A DNA stretch of 64,000 bases from Natrinema sp. DC36 (GCF_020405225.1 NZ_CP084472.1:1-64000), one strand, 5' to 3'; positions 18,890 through 28,631 are shown, counted from the stretch's first letter. Notes: generated by a model not told the origin, from the sequence alone. Numbers and translations are program-made.

Positions 18890-18896
18890 CTTATTT
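18890..18896 (+). promoter_or_regulatory. Box A of the 54-aa membrane protein gene
   Basis: CTTATTT lies 26 bases before the ATG at 18922, consistent with a leaderless transcript. Confidence 0.5.
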
Positions 18897-18921
18897 GACC
18901 GCAGTCCCGGTACCGTTCCGC

Positions 18922-19086
18922 ATGGCACTCCCGTCGTTTTCTGACTACTGGAACGAACTCGAGCCCGCGCTGTTGATACTCGTCGGATTCCTCCTGTTCG
19001 TCTTTCCCGAGCCCGCGACCTCCGCGCTGGGCGCGGGGCTCATGCTACTCGGTGTTAGCTGGTGGTTCTACGAATGGGGGCGCTGA
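18922..19086 (+). CDS. 54-aa two-helix membrane protein
   Basis: Two hydrophobic segments (LEPALLILVGFLLFVFPEPAT and LGAGLMLLGVSWWFYEW) fill the peptide. Similar mini membrane proteins are common and conserved in haloarchaea, with no known function. The start is fixed by the box A at 18890. It converges on the kinase gene, only 3 bases apart. Confidence 0.7.
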   Translation: MALPSFSDYWNELEPALLILVGFLLFVFPEPATSALGAGLMLLGVSWWFYEWGR

Positions 19087-19089
19087 GCT

Positions 19090-22000
19090 CTAATCGCCGG
19101 TCGCCGGTTCGTCCACTGACGCTCGAACTGCTTCCGTGTCGGCGCGGGGCACCTCGAGCGTGACGACGGTGCCGCGGGGGTCGTTGTCCGCGAAGGAGAG
19201 CCGCCCGCCGGCCTGTCTGACGATCCAGTTGACCAGCCAGAGCCCGAGGCCGCTCCCGTGGCGAAGCTGCGTAATCTCCCGGTCGCCCTCGAGCAGTTCT
19301 CGCTCCTCGTCCGGCATGCCAGGACCGTCGTCGGCGATGGACACGGTCACGATCTCGTCGTCCGATCGATCCCGGAGCGTTACGTCGATCGTCGGCCGCG
19401 CCCGATCGCTGTGCTCGACGGCGTTTTCCAGGATCTGGAAGACGGCCGTCTGAAGGTACTCGTCGGCTCGGGCGAACGTTCGGTCCGGCAGCGAGCAGTC
19501 GATATCCACTTCGTGGGCGCGCTCGAGGCGGTCGGCCGCTCGTTCGACGGCCGCGGAGAGGTCGATCGGTCCGGCCGGGACCTCCTCGCGGTCGAGTACC
19601 CGTTCGACGGCGCGAGTCTTCTCCGCGAGGCCAGTGAGTTCGCTCGCACGATTTCGGATGGTCTCGACGTACTCGCGGTTCCCGTCGGCGATGGTGTCGG
19701 GGAGCATCTCGGCGCAGCCGTTGATGATGTTCATCCCGTTGCGCAGGTCGTGGCGGAGAACGCGATTGAGGATCTCGAGGCGTTTCTCCCGCTGTTTCTG
19801 GGCGGTAATGTCGGTGTAGAGTCCGAAGGCGCGATCCGACGACCCGTCCATCTCCATCGGAACGACGCGAAGCCGGAAGTCACGTAGCCCGTTCGCGGTC
19901 CGCCGTTTAACCTCGGCGTCGCCGATCTCACCCCGGCTTCCGCGGCGATTGAGCGTGTCGGCGTCGGCCGTTCTATCGGTCGGAACGACGTACTGATCGA
20001 GCGGATTCCCGACGAGGTCATCCTCGTCGTAGCCGAAGATCCGCTCGAACGACGGATTGACTTCCTCGACCACGGGGCCGTCCTCGAGCTGTGTAACGCT
20101 GACGACGCCGTCGGGGACGTTTTCGAACAGCGCCGCGAATCGGTCGCGCTCCGCCCGGAGACGCTCCTCGAACGCGATTCGATCGAGCGCGTCGGTGACG
20201 TGGGAGAGTAACAGTTCCGCCAGTTCCTCGTCGGCCGGCGTGAACGCGTCGGGTTCCGTCGAACCGGCCAGAAACACGCCGCGGTCACCGATCGGAACGC
20301 TCAGGGCGGACTGGCAGTCGTCGCCGTTCCGGATCGAGTCGTGATCCGCGTCGATCCTCTCGACTCGAACGGGCTGTCGCGTCCGATAGCACCGCCCTGC
20401 GAGGTCGTCGTCGATCGGTATCGTCGCGTCGAGGTCGATCTCGAGGGTCGACGAAACCGCCTCCGGAACGAGGGACTCCCCTCGAGCCAGCGCGACGCAG
20501 CAGGCGTCGAAGTCGAGGACGTCTTCGGCCGCTTCGACGGTCAGGTCGTATATCTGCGCGTGGCTCTCGCAGTCGTCGAGCCGGGAGGCGACGCCGTGGA
20601 GGCCCTCGATCTTCGCCTTGCGATCGACGAGTTTCCGTTCCATGCGTTTGCGGTCGCTGATATCGCGTGCGATCCCGACCGTCCCCTCGATCTCGCCGTC
20701 GGAGCGCAACAGCGCCATGTTAACCTCGCTCGGGATCCGCTCGTCGTCGGGGCCAGTCAGCGTGACCTCGTAGGTCGCGACGCGTCGGGAATCGTCGGAC
20801 AGGAGCGCCCGAGCGTGTCGTCTGCCGCGCTCGATACTCGCGTCCGTGAGGATCATCGAGACGTGTTCGCCGATCAGTTCGTCGCGGTCGTAGCCGGTCA
20901 CGCCCATCATCGTCTCGTTGACGGTGACCAGATACCCCTCGCTATCGAGCTGGTAGACGCAGTCGCCGACCGTCTCGACGACCGTCTTCGTCCGCTCGAG
21001 TTCTCGTTGGCGCGCCGCCCGATCGAGCGTCGCTTCGGCGGTCGTGGCGAGGACCTGAATGAGGTGTCTCTCCGCGTCGTCGAGTTCGTCGTCGCCCGAC
21101 GACGCGACGGTCAATAGCCCGTGCTCGCCGAGCGGCTGGATGACCGCGTTTCCGACGCTGGCCTCGATGTCGTACGGGATGCGGCCCGTCGAGACGGTGT
21201 CGACGACAACCGGCTCGCCGTCGGTGTAGGCGTCCCAGAGGGTGGTATACTCCGGGCCGATCGTCGAGATGTCGTCGGTGGACTCGTCGAGCGCCGCCGT
21301 CGTCCCGGCGAGTTCGAGCGTCTCCGTCTCCTCGTCGTAGAACCTGATCGCGGCCAGGGACCGATCGATCACGTCCTCGGTCGCCGTTATCACGATGTCG
21401 GCTATTTCGTCGGTTGACTCCGCTCGCAGCAGCTCGTGAGTGGTCTCCTGAAGCGACTCGAGCGCGTTCGCGCGCTTGCGCTCCGCGGTAATGTCCTGTC
21501 CGAAGGAGAGGACGCCGACGATTTCCCCGTTCTCGACGAGCGGCGTATTGACCCACTCGCAGGTTATCGGCGTCCCGTCCCTGTCGACGTTGCGATTCAC
21601 TCGTCGGGACGGCAGTCCGTCGGCGTCGCCGCTGGTGAGGGCGTCCCAGTACTCGAGTACCTCTTGACGTTCGTCGTCCCGAACGAGCAGATCCATTGCC
21701 GATTCGCCCCTCGCCTCGTCGGCGGTGTAGCCGAATAGTTCGGTCGCCGCGGGGTTCCAGCTGCGGACTTCGAACGCGAGATTCCACTCGACGATCGCGA
21801 GCGGCGACTGCTCGACGAGTAGTTCGAGGCGGCTCGAGGGGTCCTCCGCCGGCTCCGGCGTGTGGGTATCGACCGCGTCGGTGGCCGACGACCGGTCGTC
21901 GAGCACCGCTTCCAGTCGCGTCACGAGCGTGTCGACGCCCTGATCGCGAGGGACGTAGCCGTCGGCTCCCGCGGCGACGACCGCGCCCGCGAGCGCTTCG

Positions 22001-22257
22001 CTGCCGTCGGCGGGAAAAACGACGATCGGCACGTCGGACCGCTCTCGGATCGCCCGACAGCACTCGACGGGGTCAGCGTCGCGGGCCGATCCGGCGATCA
22101 CGACGCAGTCGACGCTCTCGAGGCGCGCCAGACGCGCGTCGGCCGACCGAACAGTTTCGGTCGCGACGCCGCGCTCCTCGAGGGCGCGGTCGACGGCGGC
22201 TCCCGCATCGGCAGTAGCGCCGATAATGCGGGCGCTCGGTCGGCTATCCTGTCCCAT
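19090..22257 (-). CDS. Multi-PAS/GAF sensor histidine kinase
   Basis: 1055 aa, no transmembrane segment. Order: degenerate receiver-like domain at about 10-120, PAS at about 140-255 (PLAIVEWNLAFEVRSWNPAA), GAF at about 265-415, PAS at about 425-540, GAF at about 550-690, PAS at about 700-825, phospho-acceptor helix with His836 in LRHDLRN, and HATPase at about 930-1040 with LENAVEHS, DDGPGMP and GSGLGLWL. All catalytic boxes are intact. The soluble GAF/PAS array suggests sensing of a cytoplasmic ligand, redox state or light. No response regulator is adjacent. Confidence 0.93.
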   Translation of the reverse strand: MGQDSRPSARIIGATADAGAAVDRALEERGVATETVRSADARLARLESVDCVVIAGSARDADPVECCRAIRERSDVPIVVFPADGSEALAGAVVAAGADGYVPRDQGVDTLVTRLEAVLDDRSSATDAVDTHTPEPAEDPSSRLELLVEQSPLAIVEWNLAFEVRSWNPAATELFGYTADEARGESAMDLLVRDDERQEVLEYWDALTSGDADGLPSRRVNRNVDRDGTPITCEWVNTPLVENGEIVGVLSFGQDITAERKRANALESLQETTHELLRAESTDEIADIVITATEDVIDRSLAAIRFYDEETETLELAGTTAALDESTDDISTIGPEYTTLWDAYTDGEPVVVDTVSTGRIPYDIEASVGNAVIQPLGEHGLLTVASSGDDELDDAERHLIQVLATTAEATLDRAARQRELERTKTVVETVGDCVYQLDSEGYLVTVNETMMGVTGYDRDELIGEHVSMILTDASIERGRRHARALLSDDSRRVATYEVTLTGPDDERIPSEVNMALLRSDGEIEGTVGIARDISDRKRMERKLVDRKAKIEGLHGVASRLDDCESHAQIYDLTVEAAEDVLDFDACCVALARGESLVPEAVSSTLEIDLDATIPIDDDLAGRCYRTRQPVRVERIDADHDSIRNGDDCQSALSVPIGDRGVFLAGSTEPDAFTPADEELAELLLSHVTDALDRIAFEERLRAERDRFAALFENVPDGVVSVTQLEDGPVVEEVNPSFERIFGYDEDDLVGNPLDQYVVPTDRTADADTLNRRGSRGEIGDAEVKRRTANGLRDFRLRVVPMEMDGSSDRAFGLYTDITAQKQREKRLEILNRVLRHDLRNGMNIINGCAEMLPDTIADGNREYVETIRNRASELTGLAEKTRAVERVLDREEVPAGPIDLSAAVERAADRLERAHEVDIDCSLPDRTFARADEYLQTAVFQILENAVEHSDRARPTIDVTLRDRSDDEIVTVSIADDGPGMPDEERELLEGDREITQLRHGSGLGLWLVNWIVRQAGGRLSFADNDPRGTVVTLEVPRADTEAVRASVDEPATGD

Positions 22258-22387
22258 TCCCTGTATTCCAGTCGACTCTAACGAACGCCGACACTATTAC
22301 TGTTCGACTCGACTCAGATTCTGAGTCGTCGGCCGCTATCTTCGGTGTAGCTCTCGAAAAGAGATGCCTCAGTGGATCTCTACCGTG

Positions 22388-23068
22388 TTAGGGAGATTCG
22401 AAACCGCGAAGGACTCCCTGCCCGTCGGTCGGACCGACGTCGGGAAGGGTCGCGCGCTCGGGGTGGGGCATCAACACCGCGACGGACTCGCGCTCGCCGA
22501 GGATGCCGGCGACGTTGTGCTTGGACCCGTTCGGGTTCACGTCGGGGCCCGTTTCGCCGTTTTCGTCGCAGTACCGGAAGAGAATCCGTCTCTCGTCCTC
22601 GAGTTCGGCCAGCCGATCGTCGTCGATTTCGTAGCGCCCCTCGCCGTGGGCGATGGGAACCTCGATGACCTCGCCCTCGTCGTAGGCGGCGGTCCAGGGC
22701 GTGTCGTCGCGCTCGACGCGTAGGTAGACGTGCTCGCACTGGAAGCGGGCGCTCTCGTTGGTCGTAAACGCACCTTCGGTCAGACCGGTCTCGCACCCGA
22801 TCTGTGCGCCGTTGCAGACGCCGAGCACGGGAACCCCCTCGGCCGCGGCCTCGCGGACCTCGGCCATGATCGGCGAGCGGGCCGCCATCGCCCCCGCGCG
22901 GAGGTAGTCGCCGTAGGAGAACCCGCCCGGAAGGACGATCCCCGTCGCGTCCTCGGGGAGCCCGTCCTCGTGCCAGACGATTTCGGCGTCGATCTCGAGG
23001 TGTGCGAGGGCGCGTTCGGCGTCGCGGTCGCAGTTCGAGCCGCCGAAGCGGACGATCGAGACCGTCAC
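22388..23068 (-). CDS. purQ: Phosphoribosylformylglycinamidine synthase glutaminase PurQ
   Basis: 226 aa from GTG 23068. PurQ supplies ammonia from glutamine to PurL for step four of purine synthesis, with PurS as bridging subunit. Class I glutaminase: catalytic Cys in GVCNGAQIG, His/Glu in MPHPER, start motif FGGSNCDRDA. A GTG three codons upstream (23077) is possible, but the family begins with (M)TVSIVRFGG. The start region is duplicated upstream (23113-23139). It follows purS on the same strand with a 118-base gap. Confidence 0.95.
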   Translation of the reverse strand: MTVSIVRFGGSNCDRDAERALAHLEIDAEIVWHEDGLPEDATGIVLPGGFSYGDYLRAGAMAARSPIMAEVREAAAEGVPVLGVCNGAQIGCETGLTEGAFTTNESARFQCEHVYLRVERDDTPWTAAYDEGEVIEVPIAHGEGRYEIDDDRLAELEDERRILFRYCDENGETGPDVNPNGSKHNVAGILGERESVAVLMPHPERATLPDVGPTDGQGVLRGFESP

Positions 23069-23139
23069 AGGCGACACCCCCCGGTGTTTCGGCCGACGGA
23101 CTCGGTCGTCGTGATCGAAACCGTCACAGTCGCCACCCC
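23054..23139. repeat. Direct repeat covering the purQ start
   Basis: A 27-base segment at 23054-23080, which includes the purQ GTG start, recurs at 23113-23139 with three mismatches, 59 bases upstream. The upstream copy carries a decoy GTG-ACG-GTT-TCG-ATC that would also begin as MTVSI. Confidence 0.65.
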
Positions 23140-23186
23140 GTGGGGTTGCGACAGACGGTTTCGATCAGTGTATATGCGACGGTCAT

Positions 23187-23438
23187 CTACCGCTCGTCGA
23201 CCTCCACGTCGTAATCGTGGATCGTCGGGTTCGCAAGCAGCCGTTCGGCCATCTCGTCCGCTCGGTCGCGCGCGCCGTCCGCCGAATCGGCCTCGAGGTC
23301 GACCTCGAACCGGTCGGCCGCCCGCAGCTCCTCGAGTTCGAAGCCCAGCCGCTCGAGGGCTCGCTTCGTGGTCTCGGCCTCGGGATCGAGAACGCCCCGT
23401 TTGAGTCGAACCGTTACCGTCGCGGTGTAGGCGGTCAT
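23187..23438 (-). CDS. purS: Phosphoribosylformylglycinamidine synthase subunit PurS
   Basis: 83 aa, full length for PurS. Begins MTAYTATVTVRLKRGVLDPE and continues with the family sequence TKRALERLGF. It forms the dimeric bridge between PurL and PurQ. ATG 23438 matches the family start; an in-frame extension to 23495 lacks support. Co-directional with purQ downstream. Confidence 0.93.
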   Translation of the reverse strand: MTAYTATVTVRLKRGVLDPEAETTKRALERLGFELEELRAADRFEVDLEADSADGARDRADEMAERLLANPTIHDYDVEVDER

Positions 23439-23595
23439 TATCTGATACCCCGTAACCGTGCTCAAAAACGCTTTCGCCTTGGCCCCGTAATGCACGTTCG
23501 TGGATACCGGTGAACCGATGAGGGCGGACGGGCCGCGTCGCCGGTTTCCGGTCGGCAGTCGCCCGGCGGCCGATGGTAGTCGCCCGACGGCCGAG

Positions 23596-23910
23596 TTACG
23601 TTATTCGCGCGACGACGATGTCTCCCGTCGCGTGAACGGTGACCGTGTACGCGTCCAACTGGAACGATACCTGTCCGGTGTTGCGACCCGCGGTTCCGTT
23701 CGTCGGCTGGAAGAGCGTCTCGAGGCTTTCCGGGTTGATCCGGTCGTAGAGTCGTTCGACCTCCGTCGGGTCGATTTCCGAGAGCTCCGCGACCGTCGAG
23801 ACGATCGTGTTGGTAAGCGAGTCGGTTCCCGTCCAGTCGTGTGAGACGAACGCCGTCTCCCGGTCGCGATCGATACGTGATTGGCCGTGATCGTGTGGTG
23901 TTACCGTCAT
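23596..23910 (-). CDS. HalOD1 output-domain protein
   Basis: 104 aa from ATG 23910 (GTG 23919 is three codons upstream). It has the HalOD1 pattern: LTNTIVSTVAELSEIDPTEV, then INPESLETLFQPTNGT, and a closing beta-pair GQVSFQLDAYTVTVHATGDI. Paralog of the 15383-15706 gene. A TTTTATG element at about 23976-23982 may be its promoter, giving a leader of about 40 bases. Role unknown; signalling output is the family expectation. Confidence 0.82.
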   Translation of the reverse strand: MTVTPHDHGQSRIDRDRETAFVSHDWTGTDSLTNTIVSTVAELSEIDPTEVERLYDRINPESLETLFQPTNGTAGRNTGQVSFQLDAYTVTVHATGDIVVARIT

Positions 23911-24445
23911 TGTGTTCACCCTTCGGCTGGCGACTGTCACTGTGAGTGACTGGAAAATCGTTCCACAGTAACCGGCATAAAACCCTGTCAGACATGTTAC
24001 AGGGAGTTGTACGACAAAATAAACGAATTCAGGAGACGGGTGAGGGACTGACAGTGACCGTCCGTCATACGTCTGACGAACGCGGTCTCGTGACCGAAAA
24101 CTGTGCCTCCCGCGGCGAGTCGTCCGTCGATGAACCGGTGCGATGACCGGCCGCTGATACGCGTTGAGCAGCCGTTTTAGCTCTCGAGCGGGCGGAATCA
24201 GTTGTTGACGTGCTGATGACATGACGATCGGGGCCTGCTGTCGACACTTCGCTACCACACTGTCCGCAATCGAATCGACCGTCAGCTTCACGGACTCTCC
24301 GCATCATTCCAGAAACGATCGTGCCATCCGAAGCCCGCCTCGCGGGCGATTCTCACGGACCTCCACGGAAAGCAGGACTTTTAGCCGCTCGTGGACTGAG
24401 TTTCGTCGTGATGACGCGACACTCGCTCGAGCGGAGGTGGCAGCG
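23911..24445. other. Long intergenic region before purU
   Basis: 535 bases with lower GC than the genes. It holds the HalOD1 upstream region and, near 24377-24382, a TTTTAG box that may drive purU. A minus-strand frame at 24065-24307 contains one CxxC pair but has poor codon bias, so I do not call it a gene. Confidence 0.45.
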
Positions 24446-25396
24446 GTGACGACCGACGTAACTGAGATCACGGTGATCGGAGACGACGACACCGGGCTTA
24501 TCGCCCGGGTGACCAGCCTCCTGTTCGAGCGCGGGATCAACATCGAGGACCTCGATCAGGCGGTTCGCGACGACGTCTTCCGGATGTATCTCGCCGTCGA
24601 CACCGCCGACATGGTCTGTACGGAGGAGACGCTTCGGGACGACCTCCACGACCTCGGCGACGACCTCGGACTCGACGTGCAGGTCCGATTCCCCGCCGAC
24701 CGCGAGAACCAGCAGATCGCCGTCCTCGTCACGAAGGAGAGCCACTGCCTCGAGGCGCTGTTCGAGGCGTGGGCCAACGACGAACTCGGTGCGGACATCG
24801 GCGTCGTCATCGGCAACCACGACGACCTTCAGCCGCTGGCCGAGCACTACGACGTGCCGTTCCACGATATCGGCGACGAGGGCGGCCAGCAAAACGAAGA
24901 CCAGTTGCTCGAACTCCTCGCTGAGTACGACGTCGATCTGATCGTGCTCGCGCGATACATGCGGATTCTCAGCCCGAACGTCGTCTTCCGCTACGAGGAT
25001 CGAATCATCAACGTCCACCCCTCGCTGCTGCCGGCGTTCCCCGGCGCGGAAGCCTACCGACAGGCCGTCGAGGAGGGCGTCCGCGTCGCGGGCGTCACCG
25101 GCCACTACGTGACGACCGACCTCGATCAGGGGCCGATCATCACCCAGCGCGCGTTCGACGTCCCCGACGACGCCGACCTCGAGGAGATGAAACGCCGCGG
25201 CCAGCCCCTCGAGGCCGACGCCCTGCTCGAGGCCGTCCAGCTTCACCTGAACGGCGACGTCTCGGTCCACCGCGGCCGAACGTCGGTTCGAGAGAACGGT
25301 ACCGACTACCAGCTCGGTCTCCCCGACGAGATCGAGGAGTTCACGCCCGACCGACCGGTCGACGGGATCGGTAGCGTGGTCGCGAAGGATCAGTAG
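24446..25396 (+). CDS. purU: Formyltetrahydrofolate deformylase PurU
   Basis: 316 aa from GTG 24446 (GTG 24437 is also in frame). Hydrolyses 10-formyl-THF to formate and THF, tuning one-carbon units for purines. N-terminal ACT domain at about 5-85 (ITVIGDDDTGLIARVTSLLF), then formyltransferase fold at about 90-285 with GNHDDLQPL, the catalytic HPSLLPAFPG and GVTGHYVTTDLDQGPII. A haloarchaeal C-terminal extension (about 285-316) is present. Upstream open frame to 24221 is not coding-like. It sits within 1-4 kb of purS, purQ and purC. Confidence 0.92.
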   Translation: MTTDVTEITVIGDDDTGLIARVTSLLFERGINIEDLDQAVRDDVFRMYLAVDTADMVCTEETLRDDLHDLGDDLGLDVQVRFPADRENQQIAVLVTKESHCLEALFEAWANDELGADIGVVIGNHDDLQPLAEHYDVPFHDIGDEGGQQNEDQLLELLAEYDVDLIVLARYMRILSPNVVFRYEDRIINVHPSLLPAFPGAEAYRQAVEEGVRVAGVTGHYVTTDLDQGPIITQRAFDVPDDADLEEMKRRGQPLEADALLEAVQLHLNGDVSVHRGRTSVRENGTDYQLGLPDEIEEFTPDRPVDGIGSVVAKDQ

Positions 25397-25495
25397 TTGA
25401 ACGAACGGCATACCCGCCGGCCGTCCGTCAGTGCGTCGAACTTCCAGACGGCTCTCGGTGACTGGTACCTAAATTGCGGTGCTACTGCCTCTTCC

Positions 25496-25660
25496 TCACC
25501 GAGACGACTCCCAGATATCCCGGCAGTCGTCGCTGCAGAAGTGTTTGTAGACGGTCGTCCCGTCTTCGACCGTCGTTATCACGCGCTGTTCGGCGGACGA
25601 TCCAACGGAATCGCCGCAGTGTCGACATTCGGGTGTGTCCTCGTCCGTCGAGTCAGTCAT
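25496..25660 (-). CDS. 54-aa TRASH-like zinc-binding protein
   Basis: From ATG 25660. Ligand pattern CRHCG ... HFCSDDCRDIWE resembles haloarchaeal DUF7576/TRASH-type proteins with a C-x2-C and a C-x3-C pair. The Asp/Glu-rich N-terminus (MTDSTDEDTPE) is usual. Probably a metal or nucleic-acid sensor; evidence is only the ligand pattern. Confidence 0.75.
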   Translation of the reverse strand: MTDSTDEDTPECRHCGDSVGSSAEQRVITTVEDGTTVYKHFCSDDCRDIWESSR

Positions 25661-25791
25661 CGGTTGACAGGTGGGACGTGACACACTTTAACGAATCCAT
25701 TTCGGCCGTATCGGCCACGGGCGGCCAAATTTGCCGGTGCAGGTCCCGGGGCGGACCCCCGTCCGATCGCGCGGTTCGCTTTCGGCGTCGC

Positions 25792-26090
25792 TACGCGTTC
25801 TCTCGATCGATCGTTACGCCTTCGAATAGCGGATCGAGGTCGCTGTCGAGCTGGGACTTCGGATCCCGGAGTTCGCCGTCCGTCAGCGCGACTGCCAGCG
25901 CGTCAGTGACGGCGTCGGCGAACTGCGCCGCGTCGTCGGACTCGACGTGGAGGGCCCGAAGCGAATCGACGGGACGCCCCTCGAGGACGAGCCGAAAACG
26001 GACGCGGAGTCGTGGAACGCGTCACTGACGGTCGGCGCCCTGCTCGAGTTCGAACCGCGAACCGCGATCGTCGCGACGACGAGAAAATGC
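25792..26090 (-). pseudogene. Decayed reading frame with stop and frameshift
   Basis: The minus strand codes RFELEQGADRQ, then an in-frame TGA (26022-26024), then continues RVPRLRVRFRLVLEGRPVDS and on to LDPLFEGVTIDRE with typical haloarchaeal codon use. Near 25797 a one-base shift would give a tidy stop (TAG at 25792-25794); otherwise the frame reads into the neighbouring zinc-finger gene. No start codon is present. I read it as the remains of a gene of about 95 codons; family unknown. Confidence 0.45.
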
Positions 26091-26112
26091 AGGGAATTCG
26101 GCTACGCAGCGG

Positions 26113-26772
26113 TTACGCGCCCGTCGCGCCCGACGTCTGGTCCGATCGTGACGTCTGCAAAATCCCGTACGCGCTGACGAGAGACAGGCTCATGATAAGG
26201 ACGCCGGCCGCGGCGTTGATCTGTATCACGAGGGCCCGATTGACCCCGAGGACGAACGGCGCCGCAGTCGTCCACGCGCCGAGCAGCGCCAACACGCCGG
26301 CGAGGACGATGATCGGCTTGTCCTGACTGATCCGAAGCGCGTGGACCGACGCGAGTACGGCCATCGTCGCCCCCAGTAGAACGTTGTGGATCCCCATCAA
26401 GTCGGTGATGGTGAATACGGCCGTCGAAGCCATGACGAACGCGCTGATGGCCGCTGCGAGTCCCACCGCCCGTTCTGCTAGTACTAGCGTGTCGTCGCCG
26501 TTGGTCATGCTCAGTACACCAGTCCGATCGAGGAGTCCCATCCGATTTTGCTCGTCGTTCGATTGATCCGTTTTGTGCCGTCTCGAGGAGTCGGCGGACG
26601 AGGACCGCGCAGGCTGTGCGGGCCCCCAGTCGTCCGACCCCTGCGAGAGGACGGTGAGTCCGAGGATGACGAGGATAAACAGCGTCAGCATCCCGCTCGC
26701 CACGGCCGCGATCCCGCTGGTGAGGCTGAACGCGACGATACTCGCTACGATTGCGCTGGCGGTGAAACTCAT
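26113..26772 (-). CDS. Multi-helix membrane protein, possible two-part fusion
   Basis: 219 aa from ATG 26772. Two hydrophobic helices (ASAIVASIVAFSLTSGIAAV; LFILVILGLTVL), then a 45-residue hydrophilic Ser/Asp/Asn linker (DSSRRHKTDQSNDEQ), then four helices at about 100-205. The second half begins at an internal Met (MTNGDDTLVLAERAVGL) that would make a normal stand-alone start at about residue 88. It may thus be two membrane proteins joined. No family recognised. Confidence 0.75.
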   Translation of the reverse strand: MSFTASAIVASIVAFSLTSGIAAVASGMLTLFILVILGLTVLSQGSDDWGPAQPARSSSADSSRRHKTDQSNDEQNRMGLLDRTGVLSMTNGDDTLVLAERAVGLAAAISAFVMASTAVFTITDLMGIHNVLLGATMAVLASVHALRISQDKPIIVLAGVLALLGAWTTAAPFVLGVNRALVIQINAAAGVLIMSLSLVSAYGILQTSRSDQTSGATGA

Positions 26773-26934
26773 TGACGCTCGGTCGAATGTGTTTCGTCCC
26801 CCGATATGAGGGTTACTTATCTGTTTCGAGCGTGCCACACGGTAGCATCTACCGCATTCTGCGATGGACGACGACGGTCAAGCCGACGCCAGCGTCCGAG
26901 GCGACGGAGCGAGGACCGGCGCGATCGCGTCAGG

Positions 26935-27954
26935 TTACAGCCGCCGGACCGCACCGATCGCGCTCGAAAGCGGCGGCGCGTCGAAGAACTCCTGACCGGT
27001 GTAGGCGTTGGCACCGGCGCAGTACAGGTTGCTGGCGGTCTCGAGGACGTCCGCCTCGAGCGGCTCGGGGTCCTCGTCACAGAGGGACTTCCAGTCGGCG
27101 ACGTCCTCTTGCTTCGCCTGCGCCTTGGCGGCGTCGACGGCACGGACCCACTCGGGCTGGGTGCGCTTGTGATACTGGCGGAGCACCTCCTTCGAGAGCT
27201 GGGTGCCCTCGTAGCTAAAGCGGTTCTCGTCGAAGGTGCCGACGACGTCGGCGACGCGGATCTCGTCCCGATAGAAGCAACACTCGATCTTGCCGTCCTC
27301 GTGGACCAGCCCGGCCGAGTCGGCCTGCTCGGTGACGATCCGGTTGACCTCGCGGGCGAGCGACTCGAGGTCCTCGATCGACGCCGTCCCGGCGATCGAA
27401 TCGGCCTCCTCGCGCTCGAGGTGGCGGTCGCCCTCCTCGTACTTCGTGGTGAACTCGACGATGGGCTCGTCGAGGTCGACGGCCTCGTCGGGCCAGCTAT
27501 CGAGCGCGAGGCCGTGATCGGCGGGCACGGTCCGATCGCGCAGGCTCGAGCCGACGGGAACCCGGTTGCGGAAGACGATCTCGAGGGGGATCAGGTAGTT
27601 CTCGCCGGCCGCGTCGTGGTAGCGCTCGTAGTCGTACTCCCGGCCCTCGTTGGGGAGGTCGGGCACCTGCGTGAGGTCGATGGCCATCTCCCAGGGCGGG
27701 TGAGTCGCGTCCTCGAGGCCGACGACGTCGCCGTTTTCGACGACACCGCGGTAGTGGGTGGGGACGCCTTCGGCCTCGAGCAGTTCGAAGTTGAACGCGC
27801 CCATGGTACAGAGGCTCGCACCCTTCCGGGGAATCTGGTCGGGCATCTTCCCCCAGTCGAACACCGAGTAGTCGTCGGTGAAGACGAACGAGCCGCGGCC
27901 GAGCTCCTCGTCGGTCGCGTCTTCCTCGATGCGGAACTCTTTGACGCTCGTCAC
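26935..27954 (-). CDS. purC: SAICAR synthase PurC
   Basis: 339 aa from GTG 27954 (GTG 27963 also in frame). Ligates aspartate to CAIR in purine synthesis, ATP-dependent. Family motifs: [20 protein letters not shown] at about 20-40, [25 protein letters not shown] and [10 protein letters not shown]. The archaeal-type C-terminus of about 80 residues ends in [13 protein letters not shown]. It belongs with purQ, purS and purU, all within 6 kb but in separate transcripts. Confidence 0.93.
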   Translation of the reverse strand: MTSVKEFRIEEDATDEELGRGSFVFTDDYSVFDWGKMPDQIPRKGASLCTMGAFNFELLEAEGVPTHYRGVVENGDVVGLEDATHPPWEMAIDLTQVPDLPNEGREYDYERYHDAAGENYLIPLEIVFRNRVPVGSSLRDRTVPADHGLALDSWPDEAVDLDEPIVEFTTKYEEGDRHLEREEADSIAGTASIEDLESLAREVNRIVTEQADSAGLVHEDGKIECCFYRDEIRVADVVGTFDENRFSYEGTQLSKEVLRQYHKRTQPEWVRAVDAAKAQAKQEDVADWKSLCDEDPEPLEADVLETASNLYCAGANAYTGQEFFDAPPLSSAIGAVRRL

Positions 27955-28095
27955 GCGAGACACCTCAGGACGTGTTCGCCGCCGTCGATCATACTCCAGT
28001 TGCTGTGTCCGGACCGTAAGAAGGTTTCAGTATCCGGTCGGCACCTCGAGATCGGTGACGCGCTCGCTCGTTCGGACCGCTACTCTCGCACGATC

Positions 28096-28386
28096 TCAGT
28101 CGTCTTCGACGGTCGCGAGCAGTTCTTCCGCCTCCTGCTTCAGCGGCCCCTCGAGGGGCTCGTCGTGAACGAGTTCCCGGAGCGTCGAATCGCACTGCGG
28201 GGTCGCTAACTCCTCGAGGGCTTGGCGACGATACCGCTCGTCGATGCGCTCCGTTCGGACGAGCGCCTCGAGTTCGTCGCACTCGTTGGCGGTTCTCAGT
28301 TCCCGAATCGCGCCCGCTCGCTTTTCCTCGGTGGCCCCCTCGTCGAGGGCGAGGTCGACGCATTCCTCCGGCGTCCGTGAACTCAT
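28096..28386 (-). CDS. Small HEAT-like helical protein
   Basis: 96 aa from ATG 28386, acidic, made of short helical repeats (AGAIRELRTANECDELEALV; YRRQALEELATPQCDSTLREL), resembling HEAT-repeat fragments. No transmembrane segment or Zn site. Conserved hypothetical in style; interaction scaffold is inference. It lies on the minus strand, divergent from the K+ channel gene. Confidence 0.75.
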   Translation of the reverse strand: MSSRTPEECVDLALDEGATEEKRAGAIRELRTANECDELEALVRTERIDERYRRQALEELATPQCDSTLRELVHDEPLEGPLKQEAEELLATVEDD

Positions 28387-28631
28387 GCGTGATCGTTTGC
28401 GGTCCACACCGATAATTCCGAGACCTGCGTTCGACGGAGGGGTGACCGGGACCGAAGCGGCGGTTCGACGGCAGGGAGCAGCCGGTCGGAGTGTTTTCCA
28501 GCTCGAGACCGAACGCGATAGCGTGCACACACCGATTTCGGACCGGTACGTCGCGCGTCCAACCGCTGCTCGCCTGCGGGCCGACGACCGCGACGAATCG
28601 ACGACTCGTTCGGTCTCGAGGTGGCGATGAG

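Noticed and set aside
24065-24307. Minus-strand frame with a CxxC pair
   Set aside because: Low third-position GC and only one Cys pair.
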